Position numbers and translations under genes: made by a program. This document shows, piece by piece, positions 16,371-24,974 of a DNA stretch of 64,000 nucleotides. The stretch is from Halobacteriales archaeon QS_8_69_73. GTDB lineage: Archaea; Halobacteriota; Halobacteria; Halobacteriales; Haloarculaceae. Below the pieces are notes generated by a model, which searched no databases, was not told the DNA's origin, and worked only from the letters and a program-made list of their open reading frames with translations. The stretch is taken from NCBI GenBank assembly GCA_003022945.1, contig PXRZ01000072.1:1-64000 (forward strand), read 5' to 3'. Position 1 is the stretch's first letter. Every line of letters begins with the position of its first letter.

Positions 16371-17318
16371 TTACCGGGACAGGTCGGCGTCGCCGTCGAC
16401 GACGGCCTCGACGTCGGCCGGCGACACGAGCGGCATGTCGCCGTCGAGAGTCCGCGCGACCGCGGCGGTCGCGGCGCCGTACTCCAGGGCCGCCGCGAGG
16501 TCGTCGCCGGCCAGCCGCCGGGCGAGGAAGCCGCCGACGAGGGCGTCGCCGGAGCCGACCGGGTCGCGGGTGTCGGCCTCGAAGGCCGGCTGTTCGACGA
16601 CGGCGTCGGCCGTCACGGCGACCGCCCCCTCGGCGCCGCGCGTGACGACGACCGTCTCGTGGCCGTAATCGGCGAGCAGGCCGCGGCCGACGGCCGCGGG
16701 GTCGCCCGACCGCCCGAACACCGTCTCGGCGTCCCGCTCGGCGACGACGAGGACGTCCACGAACTCCAGCAGGTCGGTCAGCGTTCCGGCGGCCGCCTCG
16801 GCCGACCACAGCTTCGAGCGGTAGTTGACGTCAAGGACGGTCGTCGTTCCGGCAGATTGTGCGGTCGTCAGCAGCTCGCAGGTGGTGTCGGACAGCGTCG
16901 CCGACAGCGCCGGCGTGATGCCGCTGGTGTAGAAGGCGTCGGCGGCGGCGACGTGGTCGGTCGCCAGCTCGTCGGGCGTCGCCGTCGTGACCGCGGCGTC
17001 GGCCCGGTCGTAGCGGACGTCGGTCCCGCGCGGGCGGCCGCCGAACTCGACGTAGTAGACGCCCTGGCGGCCGGTTTCGCTGCGGACGACCGCCGTGGTG
17101 ACGCCCTGTGCGGCGACGGCCCGCTCGACGCGGTCGCCGAGCGGCGACGCCGGCAGCTTCGAGAGCCAGGCCGCCTCGCGGCCCAGCCGGGCGGCGGCGA
17201 CGGCAACGTTGCTCTCGGCGCCGCCGACGTGGACCGACAGCTCCTCGGCGACCTCCAGTCGCTCGCCGGGCGGCGGGGCGTACCGCAGCATCGTCTCCCC
17301 GAAGGTGACGAGCGTCAT
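16371..17318 (-). CDS. kdgK: 2-keto-3-deoxygluconate kinase
   Basis: 315 residues, PfkB family. Phosphorylates KDG (and often KDGal) to KDPG in the semi-phosphorylative Entner-Doudoroff pathway. Seen: VTFGETMLRYAPPPGERLE, VHVGGAESNVAVAAARLG, VVVTRGAEGAVA and the catalytic loop DPVGSGDALVGGFLARRL, which replaces the commoner DTTGAGDAF but keeps the Gly-Ser-Gly-Asp core, as in archaeal KDG kinases. First gene of the kdgK-pfkB pair; a truncated bolA lies 24 nt upstream. Confidence 0.88.
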   Translation of the reverse strand: MTLVTFGETMLRYAPPPGERLEVAEELSVHVGGAESNVAVAAARLGREAAWLSKLPASPLGDRVERAVAAQGVTTAVVRSETGRQGVYYVEFGGRPRGTDVRYDRADAAVTTATPDELATDHVAAADAFYTSGITPALSATLSDTTCELLTTAQSAGTTTVLDVNYRSKLWSAEAAAGTLTDLLEFVDVLVVAERDAETVFGRSGDPAAVGRGLLADYGHETVVVTRGAEGAVAVTADAVVEQPAFEADTRDPVGSGDALVGGFLARRLAGDDLAAALEYGAATAAVARTLDGDMPLVSPADVEAVVDGDADLSR

Positions 17319-17342
17319 GCCCCGACCACGACGCCGCCGGAT

Positions 17343-17513
17343 TTACGCGCTTCGGCCCTCGTGCTGGTCGACCAGCGACTCCCCCTCGAAGGCCGGCGAG
17401 ATGACCGTCGCCTCGAGGTGGTCGTCGTCGTGGGCGCCGCGGGCGTAATCGACGGTCGCCTCGCACTCTTTGAGCGCCGATTCGATGCGGGCCTCGACTT
17501 CCTCGGGCGTCAT
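17343..17513 (-). pseudogene. BolA family protein, C-terminal part missing
   Basis: 56 residues. Seen: MTPEEVEARIESALKECEATV and HDDDHLEATVISPAFEGESLVDQH, a close match to the first two thirds of haloarchaeal BolA proteins (about 80 residues). The last roughly 25 residues, including the conserved helix and final strand, are replaced by EGRSA and a stop. No matching continuation exists in other frames before kdgK begins 24 nt later, so the 3' end appears deleted. BolA proteins partner with monothiol glutaredoxins in Fe-S handling. Confidence 0.7.
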
Positions 17514-17922
17514 ACGCGAGCGTGGGGCCGGCGCCGATAAAAGACCGCCGACCGTACCGTCCCGTCGCGGTGGCCGGCAAACGAACCCGGCGTTTCGGCC
17601 TTCGACGTCGCCGTCCAACGGCGGGATGTCGTTGTCGCAGTGGCCGGCGAACGAATCCGGCGTTTCGGCGGCCGGTGCAGCCACAGAAGACTTATTCAGG
17701 GAGAGATCTCCCGAGCGAATATACGACTATGTTCGCATCGCGCTCCCCTCCGCGTCGCCGCAGCCTGCGGGGCAGCAGCCGGATGCGTCGGCGAGAGACC
17801 GGAAACGCTTGATGAAAACTGTGCGGAGGGGCTGACCGAGGGGTCGGCATCGGCCGGCGGAACCGGTCGCCCCGCCGAGAGAATCCAAAACCTTCATTTG
17901 ACGGTCAGATGACCGTCCTCCC
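17514..17922. other. 409-nt intergenic region with a 29-bp direct repeat
   Basis: No gene recognised. Two copies of a 29-nt unit (17571-17599 and 17641-17669) differ at two positions, both transitions, and share TGGCCGGC and CGGCGTTTCGGC. The right half (17690-17900) has an AT-rich CTTATTC box and several short inverted repeats. It could hold a structured RNA, but I see no SRP or RNase P RNA signature. Confidence 0.45.
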
Positions 17923-18252
17923 ATGGAGCGACGCAAGTTTCTCGCGACGGCGGGTGCGACGGCCGCGGTCGGGCTCGCCGGCTGCAGCCAGCCGGAGCCG
18001 ACGGTCGAAAACGTCACCGCCGAGGGACAGCTGATCGGGCCGACGGAGATAACCGTCGAGGTGCAGAACAGCGGTTCCGCCGGCGAGGCCGAGATCGTCA
18101 TCAGGACCTACGACGAACAGGACACGGTGCTCGACGAGTTCACCCGACAGATAGCGCTACAGGAGGGTGAGCGCCGCGAGGAAACCTTCGAGGTCGAAAT
18201 CAACGACCAGGCCGAGCGGATCGAGGCGGAGGCCTCCTCAAGCTTCTTCTGA
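17923..18252 (+). CDS. small Tat-exported lipoprotein, unknown function
   Basis: 109 residues. Seen: twin-arginine signal ERRKFLATAGATAAVGLAGC with a lipobox ending at Cys 21, then a beta-rich domain (VENVTAEGQLIGPTEITVEVQNSG; core ITVEVQNSG) with alternating strands, resembling small CARDB/FxLYD-like folds on the cell surface. It should be lipid-anchored outside the membrane. No cofactor motif is seen. Monocistronic. Confidence 0.75.
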   Translation: MERRKFLATAGATAAVGLAGCSQPEPTVENVTAEGQLIGPTEITVEVQNSGSAGEAEIVIRTYDEQDTVLDEFTRQIALQEGERREETFEVEINDQAERIEAEASSSFF

Positions 18253-18309
18253 TACTGTCGGTCGTGGGGATTTAAACCGGCGATTCACAGTGAATATGTG
18301 AGTCGCCCG

Positions 18310-18336
18310 GAAATGAATTATTTCCTCGGAAAATTA
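18310..18336 (+). promoter_or_regulatory. AT-rich promoter before HTH gene
   Basis: The stretch around AATGAATTATTTCC and GAAAATTATTTG is the most AT-rich in this area and ends about 30 nt before the ATG at 18365. It fits a BRE/TATA promoter of an HTH regulator. Confidence 0.45.
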
Positions 18337-18364
18337 TTTGTCGCTGCGCCGTGTGTTATCAGAC

Positions 18365-18892
18365 ATGACCGAGACGTGGGACGACGTCAACGAACAGGTC
18401 AAATCGGACTGGAAAGACGACACCGCGCCGTTCGAGCGGGTGTACGAGATCATCGAGCAAACCCACCAGGGGGAGTCGGCAGCCGAGATCGCCGATCGGG
18501 CCCTCGTGAGCGAGCCGACGGCCCGTCGGCACTGTAAGACGCTCGTGAATACGGGGTTCGCCGAGACGAACCACGACGGCCGGACGACGCTGTACCGGCG
18601 CAACAGCGACCGGATTCTGCTGGCCCGAATCCGCGAACTCCGCGACGAGACGGACCGGACGGAGTTGCTCGAAGGTATCAGGGAGATGAAAGCCGAGATT
18701 CGTCGCTACGAGGACCGCTACGACGTAATGTCACCCGAAGAGCTCGCCCAGCAGCTCGATGCCGACGACACCGAGGGGTGGGACGACCTCACCGCGTGGA
18801 AAACCACCCGACAGAACCTCGCGGTCGCGCAGCGATCTATCTGCCTGCCCTCCACCGTATTCGTGACCTCTGGCTCGAATGCGAACCACTGA
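18365..18892 (+). CDS. winged-HTH transcription regulator (DUF7342-like), C-terminus probably replaced
   Basis: 175 residues. Seen: MTETWDDVNEQVKSDWKDDT, a wHTH at about 25-85 (SAAEIADRALVSEPTARRHCKTL), then a coiled helix with RYEDRYDVMSPEEL and TAWKTTRQNLAVAQ. In relatives the helix continues after NLAVAQ, but here the last 25 residues (from RSICLP) look like an out-of-frame reading of the next gene. A deletion probably fused the two genes at about 18830. DNA binding should be intact. Confidence 0.7.
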   Translation: MTETWDDVNEQVKSDWKDDTAPFERVYEIIEQTHQGESAAEIADRALVSEPTARRHCKTLVNTGFAETNHDGRTTLYRRNSDRILLARIRELRDETDRTELLEGIREMKAEIRRYEDRYDVMSPEELAQQLDADDTEGWDDLTAWKTTRQNLAVAQRSICLPSTVFVTSGSNANH

Positions 18893-19251
18893 CCGATACG
18901 GTAGCGTACGACGACGTCGTCGCACCCACGGAACTGCAGATCAGTCTCACCGACGGCCTCGGAGACGCTGACGCCGCGCGATTCGATATCCAGTGGAGCG
19001 AACGGAGAATGTACTCATTCCATTACGTCGATAGCGCGGATGTCAACTGGCGATTCGATCGTCACCCGAACGCACATTCCGCCGAGAGCCACTTTCACCT
19101 CCCGCCCGATGCGGCCACCAGGACGGCGGAACCGTCCTGTATCGACGTGACCGAAGTGTCACTCGTCACCCGTGCCATCCACGCGATGTGGCGAGCAGCG
19201 TACGAGAACGACGACCTCGATCGGCTGAACAGCGCATCGAACCCACCCTGA
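18778..19251 (+). pseudogene. TumE/DUF6516-like putative toxin component, 5' end missing
   Basis: The frame shifted relative to the HTH gene reads IYLPALHRIRDLWLE, ARFDIQWSERRMYSFHYVDS, HPNAHSAESHFHLPPDA and ends LNSASNPP. This looks like a complete C-terminal three quarters of a haloarchaeal family that resembles TumE-like toxins (SFHY-type motif). No proper start is present: the only upstream in-frame candidate is a GTG at 18778 inside the HTH gene. Fusion with the HTH gene by deletion is the likely cause. The family assignment is from memory and tentative. Confidence 0.5.
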
Positions 19252-19522
19252 CCACGACCGCTGGGACTGACCGTCTCGTCGAGAACCCCGACATAGCCAC
19301 GAGAAGGGGTGCCTTATCCGGTCCCTCGGCCGCCAGGACAGCCCGGGTTGAATCCAGTCGTGCCGGCGAACTTGCCGCTGACAGTTCGGAAAACGAGGGC
19401 CTCATCAAGCTTGTAACCCGCGGCGACCCCGGCGGGGAACGTGCTACACACGGCTGCTGCGTCGGGTTGAGACGTGTCCCGTCCGTGTCATGTGGGCGTC
19501 GCTCGGAGGCCCCGCCCTCGCG

Positions 19523-20509
19523 TCACGTCCACCGGTCCAGGCCGGCCTGGACGACCGATTCCTCGATTCGCTCGAAGCCGCGGTCGACCTCCGACTCGGG
19601 GACCTCCCACTCGTCGGTAACGAACCGCTTTGCGCCCTCGAGGTCGGGGTCGATGTCGGGGTCATAGTCGTAGTCGTCGGTCACCGTCGGGTCGAGGAAC
19701 ATCGCCCGGATGCGGTCGGCGTGGGGGATGGTCTCCTCGCGGGCCGCGAGTGCCGCGAGGAGGTCGCCGTGTTCGTGGATCAGCTTCACGGCGGTCTTGG
19801 GGCCGACGCCGTCGATGCCGTCGTTGAAGTCGGTACCGACGAGAACGGCCGCGTCGACCAGCCCCTCCCAGGTGAGGTCGTGCCGTTCGAGGGTCGCCTC
19901 GAAGTCCATCCGCTCGGGGTCGCCGGAGCTGGTCAGACCCCGGAGCGTCTGCGGCGCTCCCAACAGCAGCGCGTCGTAGTCCTCGGAGCCGACGTAGTCG
20001 GCGTCGCCGTATCGGGCCATGTGGGCGGCCTGGGCCTCGCCCTCGGCCGGCGCCTCGACGTACGGCACGTCGAGGCGGTCGAGCAGCCCGCGGGTGGTCC
20101 GCTGGATGGTCTCGGTGAGCCGCTGGGTGCGGGACTCCAGCGTCGCCACCTCGGCGGCGTCGACGTCGTCGGCCGCGCGGGCCTCGTCGAGTTCGTCCTC
20201 GTAGCGCTCCCGCTGCTCGCGGCGCCGTCCGACCTCGTCGTCTTTCAGCTCCGTGACGCCGCCGTCGAAGACGAAAACGGGCGTGACGTCGTGTTCGAAG
20301 AACTTCGGCAGTCCCTGGACGGCGCCGACGAGGTTGGCCACCTCCTCGCCGTCGGTCGTCGTGTAGGCGTTGCTGCTCGTGAACCTGACCGTGGTCGTGA
20401 GATAGCGGTACAGCCAGTTGTGGGCGTCGACGGCGACGACCGACCCGCCGAGGTCGTCGAACGACGCCGGCTCGAGCGCCGCCAGTTGTCGCAGGTCCGC
20501 GTTTCCCAT
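19523..20509 (-). CDS. fen: flap endonuclease 1
   Basis: 328 residues. Structure-specific nuclease that removes 5' flaps in Okazaki fragment maturation and repair. Seen: N-terminal MGNADLRQL with [11 protein letters not shown] (metal Asp), PVFVFDGG, the XPG-I block [15 protein letters not shown] with [11 protein letters not shown], and the Hh[22 protein letters not shown]. The C-terminal QAGLDRWT is a PCNA-interacting PIP-box. All expected Asp/Glu residues appear present. Start at MGNADL as in relatives. Confidence 0.94.
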   Translation of the reverse strand: MGNADLRQLAALEPASFDDLGGSVVAVDAHNWLYRYLTTTVRFTSSNAYTTTDGEEVANLVGAVQGLPKFFEHDVTPVFVFDGGVTELKDDEVGRRREQRERYEDELDEARAADDVDAAEVATLESRTQRLTETIQRTTRGLLDRLDVPYVEAPAEGEAQAAHMARYGDADYVGSEDYDALLLGAPQTLRGLTSSGDPERMDFEATLERHDLTWEGLVDAAVLVGTDFNDGIDGVGPKTAVKLIHEHGDLLAALAAREETIPHADRIRAMFLDPTVTDDYDYDPDIDPDLEGAKRFVTDEWEVPESEVDRGFERIEESVVQAGLDRWT

Positions 20510-20535
20510 TAGCGGCCGTAAGCCCGCCGTCGGCT

Positions 20536-21105
20536 TCAACCCCCCGACGCTCGCTCCAACGGCGGCGGCGCGGCGCCGGCCTTCCGGTCGAGAAACGCCG
20601 TCTCCTCGGCCGACAGCTCCCGGCGGCGGAACCGGTCGAGCCCGCGCCGGTAGGCCGCCGCCGGCCGGTCGGCGGGCTCGGCAGCCGGCCGTTCCAGTAC
20701 GAGTTCCGCCAGGCCGGTCGTCTCGCCGGTGAAGCCGAAGCCGACCCGGTACAGTGCCTCGTAGGCGAAGGGGTTGTTGACGGCGATGCGGAGGCGCTCG
20801 TAGCCGCGGTCGGCCGCCCGGTCGATGACCAACCCGCAGAGCCGCGGCCCGAGGCCCTCCCCGCGGCGGTCGTGACGGACGGTCACGTAGCGGAGCCACA
20901 GAGTCGCCGGGTCGGTGCGGTCTTCGTTGAACGCCACGGCCGCCAGCACCGCGTCGTCGTACTCGCGGTCGGTCGCCGCCCCGGGGTCGCGGACGATCGC
21001 CTTTCCCGTGTTCGACATGACGAACTTGCCGGCGTAGCTGAACCGCCGGTGGTCGAGCCGGAGGGTCGGTCCGTCGGACGGCCACCCGAGGACGAGACGC
21101 TCCAT
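20536..21105 (-). CDS. GNAT family N-acetyltransferase
   Basis: 189 residues. Seen: [20 protein letters not shown], the acetyl-CoA-binding motif A (R/Q-x-x-G-x-G/A), near residue 75, and [19 protein letters not shown], motif B, near 110. The substrate is not evident. The C-terminal 50 residues are a charged extension. It lies 26 nt upstream of fen on the same strand, so cotranscription is possible. Confidence 0.8.
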   Translation of the reverse strand: MERLVLGWPSDGPTLRLDHRRFSYAGKFVMSNTGKAIVRDPGAATDREYDDAVLAAVAFNEDRTDPATLWLRYVTVRHDRRGEGLGPRLCGLVIDRAADRGYERLRIAVNNPFAYEALYRVGFGFTGETTGLAELVLERPAAEPADRPAAAYRRGLDRFRRRELSAEETAFLDRKAGAAPPPLERASGG

Positions 21106-21156
21106 GGCCGGGGTTGTGGAGCAACCGTGTTATGTCCGGCGCCCGAGCGGGCGGAC

Positions 21157-21720
21157 ATGCGCCCGGACGTCGCCGCTTTCGACGCGTTCGCCCCGCTGTA
21201 CGACCTGCTGATGCCGGCGACCGACCGGACGGCCCTCCGGAAGGGGCTGTTCTGCGCCGACCGCGAGGTCGACCGCTGCGTCGAGGTCGGCGGCGGCTCC
21301 GGCCGGGCCGCGCGCGAGGTCGGCGCCGCGGTCGTCGACCCGGCCGGGGGGATGCTCCGACGGGCCCGCCAGCGGGACCTCGAAACCGTCCGGGGGACCG
21401 CCGAGACGCTACCGTTGGCCGACGGCTCCGTCGACGCCGTGCTCGTCGTCGACGCGCTGCATCACTTCGCGGACCACGACGCCGCCCTCGCGGAGGCCGC
21501 CCGCGTGCTCGCGCCGGGCGGGGTGGTCGTCGTCCGGGAATTCGACCGCTCGACGCGCCGCGGGCAGCTACTGGCGGCCGGCGAGCGGCTGGTCGGCTTC
21601 GACTCGCGGTTCCTCACGGCCGCCGAACTCGAGACGGCCGTCGCGACGGCCGGCCTCGACGCCCGGCCCGTCGAGTACGGCTTCGGGATGACCGTCGCCG
21701 GCGTGAAGGAAAAAGAGTAG
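21157..21720 (+). CDS. class I SAM-dependent methyltransferase (UbiE-like)
   Basis: 187 residues. Seen: [17 protein letters not shown], the SAM motif [16 protein letters not shown] near residue 45, [25 protein letters not shown] (core LPLADGSVD) and [15 protein letters not shown]. This Methyltransf_11 pattern is shared by many small-molecule methylases, so the substrate is unknown. The start ATG 21157 is divergent from the GNAT gene. The stop codon is the first of four in-frame TAGs in a hexamer repeat. Confidence 0.82.
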   Translation: MRPDVAAFDAFAPLYDLLMPATDRTALRKGLFCADREVDRCVEVGGGSGRAAREVGAAVVDPAGGMLRRARQRDLETVRGTAETLPLADGSVDAVLVVDALHHFADHDAALAEAARVLAPGGVVVVREFDRSTRRGQLLAAGERLVGFDSRFLTAAELETAVATAGLDARPVEYGFGMTVAGVKEKE

Positions 21721-21738
21721 GAGTAGGAGTAGGAGTAG
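21715..21738 (+). repeat. hexanucleotide tandem repeat (GAGTAG)x4
   Basis: Four perfect head-to-tail GAGTAG units begin at the stop codon of the methyltransferase gene. Each unit adds another in-frame Glu-stop, so the gene is followed by four successive in-frame TAG codons. Confidence 0.9.
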
Positions 21739-21751
21739 CCCCGGCGCCGCT

Positions 21752-22165
21752 CTATCGGAAAACGAAGTAGAGCCCGCGCCAGAACGAGAGTACGAGAGCC
21801 CCGCCGACGAGCATGACGACGGCAAAGACGGGGTCGAAGCCGCTGGCCGGGACGGCAACGACGCGGGCGACGAGGCCCACGACGACGGCCGGTATCCACG
21901 AGCGAATCGCGAGCGGAATCGAGGAGTTGGGCGCCGACCCCCCGCCCGGCGAGTACGCGCCGACGAGCGGTGCACAGGCCAGCCACCCCAGGACGAACGG
22001 CCAGGCGGCGTCGACGTAGATCATCGGTGCGATCTTGAGCGCGGGGATGGTATGGTGCTGGAGCACCCCGGCGAGGAAGAACAGCAGAAGAACGGCCAGG
22101 TCCCCGACCACGAGGGGCCAGGTGCTCGCGTCGAGTCGCTGCTCGAGAAACGAGGGGTCTGCCAT
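21752..22165 (-). CDS. DUF3054 family membrane protein
   Basis: 137 residues, four predicted membrane helices (about 17-37, 48-68, 85-108, 113-132). Seen: VGDLAVLLLFFLAGVLQHHTIP, ALKIAPMIYVDAAWPFVLGWLACAPLVGAY (core GWLACAPLVGAY), typical of the DUF3054 family in Halobacteria and Actinobacteria; function unknown. The start MADPSFLEQ lacks an obvious ribosome site. Same strand as the MFS gene upstream (40 nt apart). Confidence 0.8.
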   Translation of the reverse strand: MADPSFLEQRLDASTWPLVVGDLAVLLLFFLAGVLQHHTIPALKIAPMIYVDAAWPFVLGWLACAPLVGAYSPGGGSAPNSSIPLAIRSWIPAVVVGLVARVVAVPASGFDPVFAVVMLVGGALVLSFWRGLYFVFR

Positions 22166-22205
22166 GTCGAGCCGTTCGGCTGGCCTCCTACAAGGCCTTG
22201 CGGAT

Positions 22206-23501
22206 TCAATCGCGGACGACGCCGGCCGGCGGCCGGAGCGCGAGGGCGGCGAGGCCGGCGCCGGCGGCGAGGACGCCGCCGAGCGCGAAGGTGGGTCCCC
22301 AGCCGACCGTCCCCGCCAGGTAGCCCGCGAGGGTGCCAGCGACGACGCCACCGCCGACCTTCGCCGTGTACAGCACCGCGTAGTTGCTCGACGAGAACGC
22401 CGAGCCGTAGTAGTCCGACAGCAGTGCCGGGAAGTAGACGTACAACGGCGAGGAGAAGGCGATGGCCGCGAGCACGAGTGCGACGAAAACGACCGGCCGG
22501 CCCGCACGGCCGGCGGCGACGAGGCCGAACCGGAAGACCCCGGCGAGCAGGAAGGAAACGGCCATCACGCGCCGGCGACCGAGGCGGTCGGTGACCTCGC
22601 CGAGGACGAGCCGGGAGACGCCGGCCGCCAGCGGTAGCAGCGTCGCCGCAGCGGTGACGACACCGCCGGCGAAGCCCAGGGCGTCGGCGAAGACGACGAC
22701 GTTGGCGACGACGACGAGGTCCGCACCCGCGGTCGCGACGAACATCGCGTACAGCAGCCAGAACTGCCAGGTTGCGACCGCCTCGCGGGAAGTGTAGGCC
22801 GTCTCCCGCCGCGACGCCGTGGTGTCATCGCCAGCGTCGGCGTCGGCGTCAGTGTCGACGTCAGCGTCGGCATCGAACCCATCGGCGTCGAGCCACTCCT
22901 TTGGCGGGTCCCGCAGCAGGACCGCCCCGACGAGCAGAACCACGAGGATGACGACCCCGACGGTCCGGAGGACGTCGGGGTAGCCCTCAACGGTCGCGTT
23001 CGCCCGGACGTACGGCACCGCCAGTACGCTGCCGGCGGCGAAGGCCATCGTCCCCAGGCCGGTCGTCAGGCCGGTCCGGTCGGGGAACCACTTGACCGCG
23101 GTGTTGACCGCGACGGTGTAGACGATCCCGACGCCGATCGACCCCAGCGAGTAGAGGACGTACAGCTGCGGCACGGTGGTCGCGTAGGCCAGCCCGACGT
23201 AGCCGCCGCCGGCCAGCAGCGCCGCCAGCGCACAGAGCGACCGCGGCCCGCGGCGGTCCCGCCACCAGCCGGCCGGGAACTGCGACAGCGACTGGAAGGC
23301 GACGTACAGCGAGAACACCGCCCCCAGCGCCGCCGGCGCGACCGACAGCCGCTCGGAGATCGGCGGCGCGACCGACGACCAGACGTACTGGTAGGGGCTG
23401 ACCGCCGCCATCATCGCCGTCACCGCCGCGACCTGCCACCACCGCGAGAAGCCCAGCGCCTCGCGGGCCCGCCCGGCGTAGTCGGCGCCGCCGTCCGCCA
23501 T
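22206..23501 (-). CDS. MFS transporter, oxalate/formate antiporter (OFA) type
   Basis: 431 residues, 12 predicted membrane helices with a long acidic loop in the middle (Asp/Ala repeats around residues 200-225). Seen: PYQYVWSSVAPPISERL, QFPAGWWRDRRGPRSLC, matching the MFS loop 2-3 motif, GLTTGLGTMAFAAGSVL and the second-half GEVTDRLGRRRVMA. OFA-type members swap carboxylates, but the substrate here is not known. Start MADGGADYAG chosen because upstream codons are non-conserved. Confidence 0.82.
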   Translation of the reverse strand: MADGGADYAGRAREALGFSRWWQVAAVTAMMAAVSPYQYVWSSVAPPISERLSVAPAALGAVFSLYVAFQSLSQFPAGWWRDRRGPRSLCALAALLAGGGYVGLAYATTVPQLYVLYSLGSIGVGIVYTVAVNTAVKWFPDRTGLTTGLGTMAFAAGSVLAVPYVRANATVEGYPDVLRTVGVVILVVLLVGAVLLRDPPKEWLDADGFDADADVDTDADADAGDDTTASRRETAYTSREAVATWQFWLLYAMFVATAGADLVVVANVVVFADALGFAGGVVTAAATLLPLAAGVSRLVLGEVTDRLGRRRVMAVSFLLAGVFRFGLVAAGRAGRPVVFVALVLAAIAFSSPLYVYFPALLSDYYGSAFSSSNYAVLYTAKVGGGVVAGTLAGYLAGTVGWGPTFALGGVLAAGAGLAALALRPPAGVVRD

Positions 23502-23720
23502 GTGTCGCCGCTCGCCCCCGCGGCACATCAATCGCCCGGAGTCGGCGAGCCGCCGCGGTATGCACTTCGGGCGTCGCGAGCGGACGGACGCCCTCAAGCG
23601 GTGTCGCTCTCCGGAGTTCGACCGTCGAGGCCACCTCGGAATCGTCCCCGCCTCGTAAGTTATGTAGAAGTTCTTCGTGGCCACCGTAGCGCCACGGCGT
23701 ACATCAGAGGAGTATTACCA

Positions 23721-23731
23721 AACACTTATTC
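23721..23731 (+). promoter_or_regulatory. TATA-like box before small membrane protein gene
   Basis: AACACTTATTC lies about 30-38 nt before the ATG at 23760 in an AT-richer island between G+C-rich genes. Confidence 0.4.
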
Positions 23732-23759
23732 CGCTGCTTGTCCTCGGTTTTACCGTACC

Positions 23760-23951
23760 ATGGCGAGTTATTACGACGTCGTGCTCGGGCTGATCCCGCT
23801 GTCGCTGGCCGGGCTGACCGCGGCACTGGTCGCCGGCGGGCTCCCGTCGGCGGTCGCGGTCCCGCTGGCGTCGACGGTCGCGGTCGGCGTGATAGGTCAC
23901 GCGATGTTCGTCAACGGTCCCGACGCCGGGTTAGCGCCTCAATACAGCTAA
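23760..23951 (+). CDS. small two-helix membrane protein
   Basis: 63 residues: MASYYDVVLGLIPLSLAGL, a second hydrophobic helix with VAVGVIGHAMFVNGP, and a short polar end. Similar small proteins with the GHAMFVNGP ending are widespread in Halobacteria; the function is unknown. A promoter-like box upstream and normal codon use support expression. Confidence 0.7.
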   Translation: MASYYDVVLGLIPLSLAGLTAALVAGGLPSAVAVPLASTVAVGVIGHAMFVNGPDAGLAPQYS

Positions 23952-23975
23952 GCCGGTCGCCGCCGAAGGCGGGGT

Positions 23976-24974
23976 ATGACCGAGGTCCTGTTCCTGCGGA
24001 GCGACGAACTCGCCGACCTCGCGGAGCCGGCCGACTACGTCGAGGCGGTCCGGGCCGGCTACGAGAGCCACGGCAACGAGGGCAGCGCGGCGCCGCGGAC
24101 GAAGCTGGTCGCCGACGAGCCACCCGGCATCTGCACCGGCTACCTGGCGGTGCTACCGGAGGTCGGCGCCATGGGCGGCTACACGTACGCGGCGGGCTTC
24201 GACGACGAGGACGTCCACTTCGTGCTGCCGCTGTTCGACGCCGAGTCCGGGCGGCTGGTCGCGCTGCTTGACGGCGCGTCGATGAACCCGTTCAAGACCG
24301 GCGCGGCCGGCGCGGTCGGGGTCGACGCCCTCGCCCGCGAGGACGCGGCGACGTGTGCGGTCGTCGGCTCCGGCGCACAGGCCCGCGGCCAGTTGCGGGC
24401 GACGGCCACGGTCCGGGAGTTCGAGCGGGTCCGGGTGTACTCGCCGACGACCGCCCACCGGGAGGCCTTCGCCGAGGAGTTCGACGACCGACTGGCGGCC
24501 GACGTCTCGGCGGTCGAGTCGGCGGCCGACGCCCTCGACGGTGCCGACGTCGTCGTCACGGCCACGCGGGCCTCGGAGCCGGTGTTCGCCGACGGCGCCC
24601 TCCCGGACGGCGCCCACGTCACCGCTATGGGCCAGTACGACGCCGACAAAAACGAGCTGCCGCCGCGGACGGTCGCCCGCAGCACCTACGTCCCGGACCT
24701 GGCGGCCCGGGCGTTCCAGGACGCCGGCTCCTTTCTGGCGGCCCGGGAGGCCGGGCTCGTCGACGACGACGGCGTCCACGCCGAGCTGGGCGAGGTGGTG
24801 GCGGGACAGGAACCGGGCCGGCCCGACGAGGGGGCGGTGACCGTCTTCGACAGCGGCGGCACCGGCATCGAGACGGTGGCGGCGGCGTGGATGCTGTACG
24901 AGCGGGCCCGCGAGCGGGACCGCGGCCGGACGATCGAGTTCCTCCCCGGAAGCGAGGCGCTGACGGGCGACTAG
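23976..24974 (+). CDS. ornithine cyclodeaminase / alanine dehydrogenase family protein
   Basis: 332 residues, mu-crystallin superfamily, NAD(P)-binding. Seen: RTKLVADEPPG near residue 35, GYTYAAGF, LLDGASMNPFKTGAAGAV near 105, the Rossmann loop VVGSGAQARGQL near 130 and DVVVTATRASEPVF near 190. The family includes ornithine cyclodeaminase, archaeal alanine dehydrogenase and imine reductases; the residues seen do not separate these. The stop overlaps the 3' end of the convergent protease gene by 4 nt. Confidence 0.85.
   Translation: MTEVLFLRSDELADLAEPADYVEAVRAGYESHGNEGSAAPRTKLVADEPPGICTGYLAVLPEVGAMGGYTYAAGFDDEDVHFVLPLFDAESGRLVALLDGASMNPFKTGAAGAVGVDALAREDAATCAVVGSGAQARGQLRATATVREFERVRVYSPTTAHREAFAEEFDDRLAADVSAVESAADALDGADVVVTATRASEPVFADGALPDGAHVTAMGQYDADKNELPPRTVARSTYVPDLAARAFQDAGSFLAAREAGLVDDDGVHAELGEVVAGQEPGRPDEGAVTVFDSGGTGIETVAAAWMLYERARERDRGRTIEFLPGSEALTGD

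Noticed and set aside
17690-17922. SRP RNA or RNase P RNA gene
   Set aside because: No conserved SRP domain IV or RNase P core sequence could be found in this region on either strand.
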